Shown here one piece after another: positions 46,187 to 58,248 of a stretch of 64,000 nucleotides of DNA; the stretch's first letter is position 1, and the number at the start of each line of letters is the position of its first letter. Made by a program: the position numbers and the translations under genes. Origin of the DNA: Protula sp. h YS-2021. Its lineage: Eukaryota; Annelida; Polychaeta; Sabellida; Serpulidae. The DNA lies in NCBI GenBank assembly GCA_949752745.1, contig OX457024.1, forward strand, positions 55,182,510-55,246,509. Reading direction: 5' to 3'. The notes under the pieces were generated by a model, which was given only the letters and a program-made list of their open reading frames with translations, was not told where the DNA came from and did no database searches.

Positions 46187-47143
46187 ATGGAAACACGGTT
46201 AAGAAAAAATCAAAAATTACTCTACGAATTGGAACATTTACACAGAATACGAAATGGAACATCTGAGCAGGATCTTAGTACTTTAACTGACAATTTACCC
46301 AGCGAAAATTTAACGGAGTCTAAAACTGATGAAAGTGTACTTGAGGATACTAGTGTAGACCATAATAACTTTGAACTTGCCACGGAGCAAGTTGATGAAA
46401 TTAGAGGTGCCCTTAGCGAGGTAACAAGTGACATACGTGATGTTCAGGGACGTCTTCAAGAAAATCAGGATGACTGGTTAAAACCACCTTCGTTTCACGG
46501 ACTAGCCAGCGAAGATGCCAGAACATGGCTTCACAAATTCGATGGTTATGTAGCCCTTAAGAACTTAAATCCGGAACAAGGAGCACAGTATTTCCGGATG
46601 AGTCTGAATGGACCTGCATTCCAATGGGTTCAGGGATTAGACGCAAATACAACACTGGACAGTCTAAGAGCACAGTTTACACAGAAATATGTCACAGCTC
46701 CTACACTTCAATACAGATTGCGACAGGAATTTAATGCGAGAGTCCAACTGCCAGGTGAGCGTGTTGATACTTACATCAATGACGTAAAGTCTCTAGGCGC
46801 TAGACTGCAAAAGACAGACATTGAGATCAGAGACGCGATTGTAAGAGGTTTGAATGCACCCTTGAAAGCATTTGTAGTTGGCTCTGAGCCTCAAACTGCT
46901 GATCAAGCAGAAGAAAAAGCAAAACTTGGTGAAGTAGTCGAAAGCGCTAAAATTTCTGGATCCAGCTCTGTGAGTGCCCTAAAGAAGTACGATGAAGATG
47001 GGGTGAAACAACTTACTGCTATTATCAAACAACAACAGGAGAAAGATGAAAAGCTGCAAACCACGCTTAACACGCTCACCAACGTTCTCCAAACGATGAA
47101 TATTTCTCAACAGCACCCCAGAAGCCAGACACCACCAAGGTGA
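46187..47143 (+). CDS. Gag of the LTR element
   Basis: Structural capsid polyprotein of 318 residues, open throughout. The first 90 residues are charged and probably coiled-coil. Residues about 95-260 fit the retrotransposon Gag capsid pattern ('PPSFHGLASEDARTWLHKFD', 'FRMSLNGPAFQWVQGL', 'FNARVQLPGERVDTYINDVK'). No CCHC zinc knuckle is present; the C-terminus is Gln/Lys-rich. The ATG is the first after the primer-binding site. Pol lies in the -1 frame and overlaps the end, which suggests -1 frameshifting. No slippery site was identified. Confidence 0.9.
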   Translation: METRLRKNQKLLYELEHLHRIRNGTSEQDLSTLTDNLPSENLTESKTDESVLEDTSVDHNNFELATEQVDEIRGALSEVTSDIRDVQGRLQENQDDWLKPPSFHGLASEDARTWLHKFDGYVALKNLNPEQGAQYFRMSLNGPAFQWVQGLDANTTLDSLRAQFTQKYVTAPTLQYRLRQEFNARVQLPGERVDTYINDVKSLGARLQKTDIEIRDAIVRGLNAPLKAFVVGSEPQTADQAEEKAKLGEVVESAKISGSSSVSALKKYDEDGVKQLTAIIKQQQEKDEKLQTTLNTLTNVLQTMNISQQHPRSQTPPR

Positions 47144-50100
47144 CAATCAATGGTAAAGAGCTACATGCTCTAATCGATACTGGTTCTGATTTTTCTTTGG
47201 TTGGTGAGTCATTTTTCCAAAAATTTCCAGAGTTCATTAAACAAGTTCAGCCTTGTGAGCAGTATGCGTCCACTGTCAGTGCAAATACCTTTAAGCTTGT
47301 TGGTCGTTTAGAATTGCCTGTGACCATTACAAATTCATCCTATAAAGCAAGCGTCTATGTTTCGCCGTATACGCCATGGGATTTGTTACTTGGAGTAGAT
47401 TTTCTTAGGAAATACGATATCAAAATTGATTTTCAAAGTGATATTATTAAAATACCACAGCACATGAATGTTTTCTGCGCTGACAGAGTGACGATACCGC
47501 CATTTAGCGAAAAAATTGTAAAGTGTTATATGTCAACACGAGCCAAAGCTGAAATTTCTGGTACCGTTAGCGGCAAAGCGGTGTTACGCAAAAGAGGCTT
47601 GGTTAGTGCAAATAGTTATGTTACCATCAAAAAGGGTCATAAGTTTTTACCTGTTAGAATAGCAAATTTAACTAGTCAGCACCAAACCTTATTTCCAAAA
47701 TTCAAACTTGTGTATTTTGTACTGGCAGACAGTACGGAAGTACTTAAAGAATTCTCTAGTTCCCCCACAAACCGCAAATACGAGCAGGCAAGTGGTGTGA
47801 CTAGAAGATCTTACGTTAACGTCAGCAAGCTCAATCCGCCTATCGTCCACGAACACGAATTCTGTATTGACGAAAGTAGTCTTAACCCACAACAAAAAAC
47901 AAAATTACTTCAACTTTTAGCGGAATATGATGACTTGTTTCAAAATCCAGGGGGACCACTCGGGTGTACAAACAAAATTAAACATGCTCGAAAAAGGAGC
48001 AAGACCTTTTAAATCAGTGCCATACCGTATGTCTCCAAACCAAAGGAAAGAGGTAACAAGACAATTGTAAGAAATGCTCGAACAAGGTATCTGTAGGGAA
48101 TGTGTTAGTCCGTTTGCATCACCCGTTTTACTTGTGCGCAAAGCCGATAGTTCCCAACGTTTTGTACCGCTTTTATAACCCATGACGGACTCTACGAATT
48201 CAACCGCATGCCATTTGGCTTGACGAATGCACCAAGTACGTTCAGCCGTCTGATGATGCTAGTGCTACATGGCTTGACATGGGAAATATGCTTGGATGAT
48301 GTCATCATATTTACACCCACTTATGACGAATACTTAAGGCGAATACGTATGGTTCTAGACAGATTCCGAGATGCAAATCTCAAGCTGAAAGCAAAGAAAT
48401 GCACTTTCGGCCAACCCCGTGTCAAATTTTTAGGGCATATCGTTTCATCACAGGGAATTAGCACTGATCCACAAAAGCGCCAAGCTGTTCAAGATTTCCC
48501 AGTTCCAAAGAAGTTGAAAGATGTTCGATCATTCCTTGGGCTCACAAATTATTATTCACGCTTTGTCCAAAATTACCGCATCATGGCGCGACCGTTGTAC
48601 AGGTTAACGAAGAAAAACATTCAATTCGTTTGGAATTCAGAATGTCAGAAGGCTTTTGATGACCTAAAACCCTCGCTACAAAAACCTCCAATACTTTCTT
48701 ATCCTAATTTTACAGAAAAATTCATCTTAGAAACGGATGCAAGCGATCATGCCTTGGGCATGGTGCTTACTCAAGAATATGGTGGTAGGCGGTACGTTCT
48801 GCAATATGCAGGAAGAAACCTGTCAAATTCTGAAAGGCGATATACGACGACAGAACGAGAGGCTCTTGCAATTGTGCACGGAATCAAACATTTCAGACAT
48901 TATCTGAGAGATGCCCAGTTCACTGTTAGAACTGACCACAATCCCTTAACCTATGTATTTAAGAGAGGTTATGGGACAGACAGAATTGCGCGATGGGCAA
49001 TGTATCTTCAGCAGTATAATTTCACCTTAGAATACAAAAAAAGGAGTGACTCTGCAGGGACCTGACGCGATAAGCCGTAGGGAATATCCTCCATTAAATG
49101 AAGGATCACTAGATCCGCTCCCTGATTTTGATGATGAGATATTCCCACCGAATATACGTACAAAGGCTGTAGCCTCTGCACGCACGGTAGCTAAAAGACA
49201 AAAGGCAAAGGGAGATCCAGAGGAAGTGCATGAAAAGGCAAGGCTTAGAATTTTAGGTGAGCGACTTAGAAACCCTTCTAGCAGTAGAACACCATCTATT
49301 GTAGAGCTGCCCAGACCGACCACACCCAAACAATTGAGACAATGGCAACTAAGAGAAGAGTGGATGTTGCGGATGATCAAATTCTTGGAGGAGGAACATT
49401 TACCAGGTGATGCGAGACTGGCAACAGCTGTTGCAGCAGAATCCCCGGATTACTTTATGCATGAAGGGGTCTTGTACAGATTATATGTGCCCCCACATTC
49501 TAGTGAGAATGACCCACTAATTCGAATTCAGCTATGTGTTCCACAGGAATTAAAATTCGACGTGTTTACCCAACAACACGGCGATCTGGCTGGAGCACAC
49601 TATGATGCGGCAAGAATATATGCAACTCTGCGTCTTAATTTCTTTTTGGAAAGGTATGCAGAGCGAATGTAGGAAATGGATAGCCTCCTGTGAAGATTGT
49701 CAACAAAGGCAGAAACCTCCAGTACCATATAAAGCCCTCCTAAAGCCTCTCCCGATTGCAAGAATGGGTCAAAGATGGGCAGTAGATATTGTTGGTCCGC
49801 TGAAACAACCTGCTGACAGGATGACACATATTCTGGTTTTCACGGAATATGCAACTCGAATGGTGGAAGCTTTTCCAATACCGCATACAAACGCGCCCCT
49901 CATCGCCTGATTGTTTATAAATGAAATCTGTATGCGTTATTCACCACCAGAGTATTTGCTGTCTGATCGCGGAGCAAACTTTCTCTCGGAAGTAGTGAAA
50001 ACTGCTTGCAAGTTAATCGGAACCAAAAGATTAATGACGAGCAGTTACAACCCAAAATGCGACGGCTTGGTTGAGAAATTTAACCAGACCCTCGTAAAGA

Positions 50101-51273
50101 ATCTCTCTATGTTTGCACACAAGAATGGTCGGGACTGGTCAAACTTCATAAGACCTATTGTGTACAGCTACAATAGCAGTGTATGTATCAAAAGCACACA
50201 CTATTCCCCTTTCTACCTCATGTATGGCAGACATCCACGGACGTTTATATCTCACAGTTTACCGCAGGTAGATGATAGTGGTTTGACACCGGATGTCCGT
50301 GCTCAGATAGCAGAAGTAGTCCAAAGGCTGGAATTTGTCCATAACGACGCCAAATCACATTTAGAGAGACACCGAGAACGTATGAAGCAGTACTATGATC
50401 GCGATGCAAAATGTCACAAATATTCTGTCGGTGACCGTGTATGGTGTTATTTCCCCTATGTACAACACAAGGGAGTGAAGAAATTTTACAACGGATTTTC
50501 AGGCCCATATGTTATCATAGAAAAGACAGGTCCTGTGAATTTCAGACTGCTGCGCTCATATGACTACAAACCACTGTCAAGTGTTGTGCATGTGAACCGT
50601 CTGAAACCATATATACATCGAGAACTGCTACCCTCAAACCCCGAGGAGCTCATTGAAAATGTAGACGTTGCACCGTGTGAAGAACTTCACCAGCTTGACC
50701 AGGAAGAGTTGGAGACAAAAACAGATGCTGAGTTAACAAACTCACAAAAAGAATGTCAGGAAAATGTTATAAACATAAAAGCAACCGAGAAAATTTTTCC
50801 CAATGACACATCTGGACAAGCTGTGGGAAAACTAAAAGATTGTGACAGAAATGACCATGAACCAGATGCATGTGGAGATACGAAAACAAAAACTTTACAA
50901 AGCGAGCAGTTAAATAACCCAGAAGTAATTCACAATGGGAAGACAAGGATCATAAGCAAAGAACCCGCTGATAATACCGCTCGAAAAGTTATTCGCACTT
51001 CGTCCTCAGCGACGCAGGAAACAAGTGCACATCTCAGGAGGTATTATCGGACCAGAGTTAGAAAGCGAATCTCTAAGCCATGAGCCCCTTTATAATATAG
51101 AGAAGGTAATACGAGGTAGGTTTAAGAATAACAACAGGGAATATCTGGTTAAATGGGAAGGATTTCCCTACACAGACTTATCATGGGTCTCGTACGATGA
51201 TCTAAATGAATTTGCGAAGAAATATGTGGATACGCATTCTCTGCGTATGACGGATTGTCCCCGCACATATTAG
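47140..51273 (+). pseudogene. Pol: protease, RT, RNase H, integrase, chromodomain (interrupted)
   Basis: Protease has 'LIDTGSDFSLV' (47176) and 'DLLLGVDFL'. The RT start is present to about 48170, but the middle is deleted: the sequence jumps from 'SSQRF' to 'AFITHDGLYEF', losing the first catalytic Asp. The catalytic box is 'CLDDVIIF'. RNase H has 'LETDASDHALG' and 'TTTEREALAIVHG'. Integrase has an HHCC finger ('HGDLAGAHYDAARIY', 'CEDCQQ'), 'AVDIVGPL', 'LLSDRGANF' and 'GLVEKFNQTL' (D,D,E), then a GPY/F-like part. A chromodomain follows at about 51090-51215 ('YLVKWEGFPYTDLSW'). There is an in-frame TGA at 49908, plus frame breaks near 48010, 49050, 49640 and 51060. Confidence 0.9.
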
Positions 51274-52007
51274 TTAGCCCCATTACTCACTACGTGGAGC
51301 TCATTTTTTTTCTTTCTCTCACTCATATAACATCAGCATATATTCATATGAAGAAATGTGCTAAATTCAATTGAGGGTGCAAGCTTATTAGTCATACTGT
51401 AAGAGTTTATTTTGTTCTGAAGTTAGAGGATTCATTTTACTTTTGTTGCCGGAACACAGAAAAGTGCATTTTGGTGCTTGTGGAACTGATCACTCCGAAA
51501 CCTCCAGAGTTAAGCACTAAAAAAAAAAGAAAGAATGCTAAACCGCCTCCCTGTCTGCAACTCAAAATAAGGACAAACAAATTACGCTTGCCTCCCCCTC
51601 TCTTCACCACCAAATTTCACCACCAACATCCCCCTCCTCCCCCTCCCTTCCCCCCCCCCCTCCAACTATCGGTAGCTACGCTTCCCCCACTTCACCTCAC
51701 CCACCTCTATATCACTTCATTAATATTCAATTTCACCACCACCCCTCCCCCCTCCCCCCACCCCGAAACATACATCACTATTTTTTTATTACGTCTGAGT
51801 AAAAAGGGCATTATCAACTTAGAACTTGTGCCATAGGCAGCTGCATAAAAACTATTAAGTTGGCACGAACTAAGTTCGAGAACTATGCTAAATCACTTAG
51901 GATAGGCGCGTGTTATTGCTTGACCTCGTTTAACTTGGACCTCTGTAGACCAGTGCAGTCTGAAATAAGGATAGTTGCTCCACGTGTTATTACCTAAAGC
52001 TACTAGA
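51274..52007 (+). other. Pol-env junction with polypyrimidine tract
   Basis: No gene. 51590-51770 is C/T-rich with long C runs, unlike the rest of the element. It could help splicing of an env mRNA, but no acceptor is proven. The Pro-rich ORF at 51471 is a low-complexity artefact. Confidence 0.5.
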
Positions 52008-54582
52008 ATGAACTCCACTCGCAGGATAGGAGCAGTCGTTTTGATAGGCCTTTGGGCTGTATTCACAATTCACTTTACTAAGGGAATCAAAGTTATACAT
52101 GGAATCGGAAACAACGTTATCATCCGCCCGAATTACGGCGTTGGTTTTGAGAAGTTTCTACCCTTTGATATGACAACCAACTACTGGTATCATACTATTG
52201 CTGTACGTTTGCCAGAGACATTGATTTTACCGAACAAAAAATAAATTTATGTAATGAAACGGCGATGGATGGAACTGCAGACGATTTGGCCGGTATTCAA
52301 GTTCCTTGCAAGGCACTTAACCATACGCTTCAAATGTACTACGAACTCCAAAATCGTCTAGAACAGGTAGCTTTTACCCAAAATGCTACTCTTCAACAAC
52401 TTTTGTGGCTTGATACTAGAAACCGCAAGAAGAGGGGATTGTTTGATTTACTTGGCGAAATTTTGAAGGGTGTAGCTGGCACTTCCATTATAAAGGATGT
52501 TAACATTTTAGCCGAGCACATTGACGCAATTGAACAAAAGGTGAATGAAGCGACTACCGTTATGCATCACCAGACGCACACTCTCGAATCGTATCAAACA
52601 TTCATGAACCTCCGATTTACCAACCTCTGGAGAGCAATAAATGCCACGATGGACTTAGAACAGGCTCAACTTTCGGAGTTGTTCAATACATATTTTCATG
52701 GTTTGAATGTGCGTTGTCACATGCTTTCTATGCTTTTGGTTGATGCTGAAAGTTTTATAGGAGCCCTCGAACGTCTGCGTGACGGATACATATCTCCCTA
52801 TCTTGTAGATACTCGCGATATTAAAAACACACTGAATTTTATTTCGAAAGCTTTACAGCGTGATTATCCCATGTTTCGGTTAGTGCACACAAGTCTAGAT
52901 CATTATTACCAATCTGGCAATATCATTTCAGTCAGGCCCGACTCATTTCTATATATACAGCTACGAATCCCCCTCGAAGAAATAAGTGTAAAATTTACAG
53001 TGTTTTCGGTTCATGCAATACCAATGTCCCTTCATTCAAACACCACGGTGAGAACTTTAGCGCAGGTTGTTCCTTATTTTGGAATTTCGGCTGACGGCCA
53101 ATATTTTATTTAACCAAACGCTAAAGAGATTGAAGCATGTTATGGAAGCTCGTATAAAATATGTCCGACCATATTTTTAGCAAAGAAATTAAACATGTGG
53201 ACGTGCACAGCTGCAATATTCTTTGATGAAACCTCAGTCATAAAGAGTCTTTGGCAATTTACATTGATGCCACCTACACAGAAACTGTATTCTTACATTC
53301 TAGATCTGAAACATTCTTCTTTGTTTGTTTCTACAAATGATTTAATATGGACCGAGGATTGTCATAGAAAGGCCCCAGTTCAGATTCCATCCTGCAGCTT
53401 ATGCGTTGTTAAGCGTAAGTGCGAATGTAGTCTGAGCGGTAAAACATTTTATTTGCCCCCTGACATATCGGTCTGTGCAATTAACAGTACCCATTCTGAA
53501 ACTTTTCGTCATCACTTTAATATGGGTGTGATGCTCGCATTACTTGAAAGCCACTTTGACAAAGCCCTAGAATTATCAAGTCATACCCACGATCTGAAGC
53601 CAATATCGTTTCCGAGTTCTTACATGAACACTCTCGAAAAGACGATAGCGAAAATTTCGATGTATCAATTAAAAGATAAAACTATTTCCTTAAACTTAAA
53701 TGAGTCTCTTCAAAGCCTTACGGAGGAAGATGAAATTCTCACAAAGTTTTCAATGAAAGATAGTCTCCCATGGTATGCCCAGCACAGTGATAGTTACTAT
53801 ATACCGAGTGTGAGTGGAACTGTTTCTGTTCTTTCCGTCGGTGCATGATTCTAAGTATTTATAATTATTATCACATCCGAAGATTACACGGAATTACCCT
53901 TATGACCATGGCTCAAATTTCAAAAGTCCAATCAATTAATTTACAAGACATTTTAATTCCAGGTACTACAACAAAAAGTCCTAATGTCACTTCTGAAGCA
54001 TCTGTAGGACCTGAATATACTTGGATGGCCCCTGTGTTAATAATCTTTTGTGTATGCTTTGTCTTTTGGATGCTAGTAAAAGGATTGGTTAAATGCTGTC
54101 AATGGAACCTGGAACAATCTCAGCGCAAGCCTATTGGGGCCTACTCAGTAATTTCTGTTGTTATTTTATCAGACAATAATGCTTGTCGTTTTCCATTAGT
54201 TAACGTGCCAACAAAAGTCTATAACTTGGCCGTACAAGATCTGGAACAGCCTCTCCGACCTAAAATTACATGGAAATTTTTAACACAAATTTTTTCTTGG
54301 AACTCTGACTCGGTAGTGGTAACTTTAAGTGGTGGGCCAACTCAAAGTACCTTCCCCCTACCTTCAAGAAAAACTGTACCTCTGCATGTGGCTTGGACGT
54401 TTTCTAGGATGCTTCATAAATCGCACTCAGTGCAGATTAATCTAGAGGATGATAACGGTACTTTTTGTATAGCCACGCGCATCGAAAACTGTCTCCCTCC
54501 GACCGGACATACCACTCCCCTTGGAATCGGTAGAGAACCCTTCCCCCACGGCTCCTGCAAGGCCTATATATCCCCGCATTAG
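52008..54582 (+). pseudogene. Env, baculovirus-F-like fusion glycoprotein (interrupted)
   Basis: Membrane fusion protein. The start at 52008 gives a hydrophobic signal peptide ('GAVVLIGLWAVFTIHF'). After a frame break near 52244, a second frame from about 52265 has a furin-type site, RKKR (52424-52435), followed at once by 'GLFDLLGEILKG', a typical F fusion peptide. A coiled-coil-like region with several N-glycosylation sites comes next. TAA at 53111 interrupts the frame, which continues from about 53114 with Cys-rich 'CSLCVVKRKCEC'. Near 53845 it shifts again. The membrane span 'APVLIIFCVCFVFWMLV' lies at 54025-54090, followed by an unusually long tail of about 160 residues. Family assignment rests on the RKKR-GLFDLLG signature and layout. 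Confidence 0.8.
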
Positions 54583-54633
54583 CCATCTTCCGACACCAGT
54601 TGACAAAATTTCAGAAATGAATTCAATTTAAAA

Positions 54634-54900
54634 ATGGCGTTTATTATAATAACTTGCAAGTTTTCTGATCTACAGGAGGAAAAATGGCAAAAGTTTACGA
54701 AATTTTTATTGGACAATATGCAATACTTTAGTATGCTCTTAAATAAAGAAACCAACAAATATGTTGTGCGGATAAAAACGGACAATCCTTCTGAAACATT
54801 GGACTTGTTAAACAATTATGTTTCGCAACTCAACGGTTTGAAACCTTTATGTTTTCCTCATTTAAGTGAGGCCGTTAGAAATGCACTACATACACTTTAA
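54634..54900 (+). CDS. Accessory ORF 1 of the LTR element, unknown function
   Basis: Not recognised. An intact 88-codon frame downstream of env, starting 'MAFIIITCKFSDLQEEKWQK' and ending 'AVRNALHTL'. No signal peptide or membrane span; mixed alpha/beta character. The next ORF starts 36 bases further on. The position matches accessory genes of complex retroviruses. Being open while pol and env are broken could mean selection or just short length. Related copies would show which. Confidence 0.6.
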   Translation: MAFIIITCKFSDLQEEKWQKFTKFLLDNMQYFSMLLNKETNKYVVRIKTDNPSETLDLLNNYVSQLNGLKPLCFPHLSEAVRNALHTL

Positions 54901-54936
54901 CGTTTAATTCTCTAAAAATTAAAAAAACTGTAAAAG

Positions 54937-55560
54937 ATGTCTGCTGTTAACAGCACGCTGTGCGAATTATTTCTGAAGCAAGTGCATGAAAAAACAGGAC
55001 TTGATTTTGCCGAGTTCGTTGCCCAAAATTCGGGACAAGTAATATCTGACAGTCAACCCATTTTGACTGAGGAGACAGAAAGGAAATCCGTTTCACAGTC
55101 TCCTGCTACTGCCATCGCGCATGGTAATGAAATAGTAATGAATAAGTCTCCGTTCCAAACTATATGTTTGGACACAGTTAATTTGCCCAGTACGGACTTC
55201 GCCAAACCTATTTCACCCTCAAATCCACCGTATTTACTGAAGAGACCAACGCCAACAAGTTTTCGATCAATTTTAGAGGAGCCTTCCTCTAAACGGCAAG
55301 AAATCCAGACAAGACCGCTGTGCGTTCTTCCGCAAAAGTACATTGTAACAGTCCATCAGCATGTGTACGTGAATACAAAATTCATTTCGGAACTCCAGGA
55401 GTCGCACGGTATTTATTTCTCGATGTTGGAACTTGCGTTATATCTTGAGTCACAACCCACAACATCAATAGCACTGGTCCACTCATCACCATGCTGTGGG
55501 GTAATAAGGGCATTCCAACCGACTTTACCGAACAGCGAAATCATCAAAATTCTTTCCTGA
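54937..55560 (+). CDS. Accessory ORF 2 of the LTR element, unknown function
   Basis: Not recognised. An intact 207-codon frame from ATG 54937 to TGA 55560. Residues 1-30 look helical ('LCELFLKQVHEKTGLDFAEF'). Residues 35-120 are Ser/Thr/Pro-rich and probably disordered. A basic patch, 'SSKRQE', lies near residue 120, and a structured C-terminus includes 'KYIVTVHQHVYVNTKFI' and 'SSPCCGVIRAF'. No known motif was recognised. A regulatory or nuclear role by analogy with complex retroviruses is speculation. Confidence 0.6.
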   Translation: MSAVNSTLCELFLKQVHEKTGLDFAEFVAQNSGQVISDSQPILTEETERKSVSQSPATAIAHGNEIVMNKSPFQTICLDTVNLPSTDFAKPISPSNPPYLLKRPTPTSFRSILEEPSSKRQEIQTRPLCVLPQKYIVTVHQHVYVNTKFISELQESHGIYFSMLELALYLESQPTTSIALVHSSPCCGVIRAFQPTLPNSEIIKILS

Positions 55561-57342
55561 TTTTTTTCGCAGTGGACATCACTTCGACCAAATTTACCAA
55601 AATTCTAAGTTAAATTTCATTTTAAATTATATGTGATATTTTCGTTAATCTGCTAGAGTGTAGCGTAATATAAATCTCTAAAGAAAATTCAAACCTGCTG
55701 TCTTGCCACTAGATAATAGTACAATTTTTACAAAGGTTTCAATTAAGATTTTCGCCGGATGAAATATACGTCTGATGTTACTGTGTAGCTTGGTAACTTT
55801 AAGAAGTGTTAAAAAAGACACTTAGACGATGGATATACACTGTCATAAAATTTATTATAAACGATATTTCTATTTGTAGATTAATTGTGGCAATACATTT
55901 TACATATATTACTATTGATGTTAAAAAAGAGATACTTGTATTTCTACGAGTCAACTGCGGGAAGCCTGGCCCCACGGTTTTAAAATGTGTATTTTGTAAT
56001 ATTTTACTATTGTGTAATCTTCGAATTCATGCATGTTTAGAACTTCACAAGGAACGTATATCAAAAAGCGTGCTTACCTGATATTGCAGTAGAAGTCATT
56101 TTGTAATGCCATTGTGCCTAATGCGGTAGGTGTATTGATGTTTTGAAAATTTGTAACTGCAGCCGAAAGGAACAACATTTGCACATACTGAGGCTATCCT
56201 TAGATGTGCTTGTGTTGAAAATAGAATTATATAAATTTTATTATGCGGCGTTATGATGATAATTCTGCCTATCTTATTATTTTACTACAGTTTTAATATC
56301 ACTTTTATTTCTTTAATATGTTGCATCAGTTAATTATTAATTATACTTTGTTTGGAGTAAAAAATAGTTATTGAAATATTACGAATATTTATACTGACAT
56401 TTATTTGGTCTGAGAATCGATGACTTATAAATTTATATATTTAATCATGTATGTCAATATTCCATATAACTGTATATTTGTAAACAGCGCATATTTTACA
56501 TGGAAATAATCAATATATAAAGCAAACATGATGAGTGCCACTCAAAACATGCTTCTCTAGCATGTCATTTTGGCTTCGAGATGTTGAAAAATAACTATGC
56601 TTTTCCGCATTTGTTAAATTTTGCGTCCAAAGTTAAGCGCTTTTGTTTCAACAATGAATATTTGTGACTCTTGGTTATTTGCGAATAGTATCAACATGTG
56701 GATTGAGCACAAACCTCGCGTTAAAAAAAACGTACGTTAATAGATAAAGCTGTTTTCGCATTTGTGCTTCCTAAGCCAAATGTAGCCTGCTTTCTTTGTG
56801 ATTTTAAGCTTTTATCATAAGTCTTTTAGACCGGGAACAGTAGTGCCTTTTCATATAAATATTTTATGATAGTTTGTTGTATTATATACATCTGACACAG
56901 AACAAATCTGCTATGTGTATAATAAATTGTTCTGTATTTTTTTCTTGCAAACTTGCAAGTCAAAGTAGTGCAACGGGTCTGTTAAATCTTCACTAAAGAT
57001 GTTTGAGAGAAACAGCTATTCGCTGTTTGAAATCTGCTGCTCTGGGTTTGATCAGTTGCCGTGCCAAAGTACATTGGCAGCCAGATGCGATAAACAAATA
57101 CCAGGACTGATTTATTAAGCTCGCATCTAGGCCTGTTTTATGAAGAGTCACGAAGTTCAATTAATTTTAGACACAGTCATGGTGTATAGAAAGCTTTTCT
57201 TCTCTTACAACATGAACCAAAATACTATACATATATATGCCTGCATATTTATAATTTTATATTTTATTTGATGTATTGATATGAAAACTGCATTATCAAT
57301 GATGCAGTTTTCATTTTGGCAAGGGAGGAGTTGTTGGCTTAA
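55561..57342 (+). other. Long non-coding 3' region of the LTR element
   Basis: About 1.8 kb of AT-rich DNA without a supported gene; the 91-codon ORF at 55806 has no motif. A purine tract, 'gcaagggaggag', at 57319-57330, about 12 bases before the LTR, is the likely polypurine primer for plus-strand synthesis. Confidence 0.6.
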
Positions 57343-58244
57343 TATTTTGTAAAATAATTTGTCAGTAATTTAATCGTGATTGTGTAGTGGGAACGGACAC
57401 ACAATTCGCCAATGCTTGTATGTACACGTCCCCACATCGCTGCATGGTGGTGAAATAAAGCAGTTCGCCCCAACCTTGTTTGTGGTGGCGAGGTGTGGCT
57501 GCTCTCCCCCACTTTGCGGTGTGGTGGCGATGCTGGTGTAAGCCCCCACCTTGCACCGTGGTGGCGAGGCGTGGCTGCTCTCCCCCCCAATTTGCTGTAT
57601 GGTGGTGAGGTGTGGCTAGCTCCTCCACTTTGCTGTGTGGTGGCGATGCTGGTACACGCCCCCACCTTGCACTGTGGTGGCGAGGTATTGGTACTCTCCC
57701 CACTGGTGGAGACGTGAGTTTACTCCCCCACCTAGCACTGGTGGCGAGGTACAGCTTCGCCCCCCCCCCCCACTTTGCTGTGTGCTGGAGAGATGAAGCT
57801 CCACGCTCCCACCTTGCTGTTTGTTGGCGAGTGAATGTGTATCTCTCCCCTAGAATGGTGGTGTGTTATGTTGTGTTGGTAAACAAAGAGCGCGTGCTTG
57901 TGTGTTCGCCCCCACCTGGTGAGACGGTTTACTCCCCCCTAATGATTCCGTCTCCCGATGTTAAACTGGGTGGTGGTGGTATTGCACCCCCACCCATGTG
58001 AATGAAATGGGGAAGCAATATCACGCCACCCTAGAATGAGAATCCGAGTAAGGAAAAGAAAGTTCTGTGAGAAAAGAATTGACTTTGGTTTTTGGGTTTG
58101 GAGTCTTTGCGTTTTTGGTGTGTGTTAGTCCGGAAAACAGCGGAGTGTAAAATAAAGTAGTGTAGAAATTAGTGCTCTTCCGTTATTATTCGTCTTCTTA
58201 TCCGAGCAACTCACACGTAAAAATATCAAAATACGATCCCAACA
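57343..58244 (+). repeat. 3' LTR (902 bp)
   Basis: Copy of 45261-46158 with scattered substitutions and small indels, for example a longer C run at about 57762 and 'ggtttttgggtttgg' near 58088. Same minisatellite and same ...CAACA end. CAAT follows at 58245. Confidence 0.9.
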
Positions 58245-58248
58245 CAAT

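Larger units (their letters stand above)
45261..58244 (+). mobile_element. Ty3/gypsy chromovirus-like LTR element with env and accessory ORFs
   Basis: A 12,984-bp element: LTR, primer-binding site, gag, pol, env, two extra ORFs, about 1.8 kb of non-coding DNA, a purine tract and a second LTR. The two LTRs are highly similar. Pol has protease, RT, RNase H and integrase in Ty3/gypsy order, and a chromodomain follows the integrase. Env resembles class I fusion proteins of the baculovirus-F/errantivirus kind. Gag and the two 3' ORFs are open, while pol and env are interrupted. It lies in intron 1 of ALDH, just before exon 2. Confidence 0.9.

Noticed and set aside
51471..51836. 121-codon Pro/Thr-rich ORF between pol and env
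   Set aside because: It translates a polypyrimidine tract; no start context or motif.
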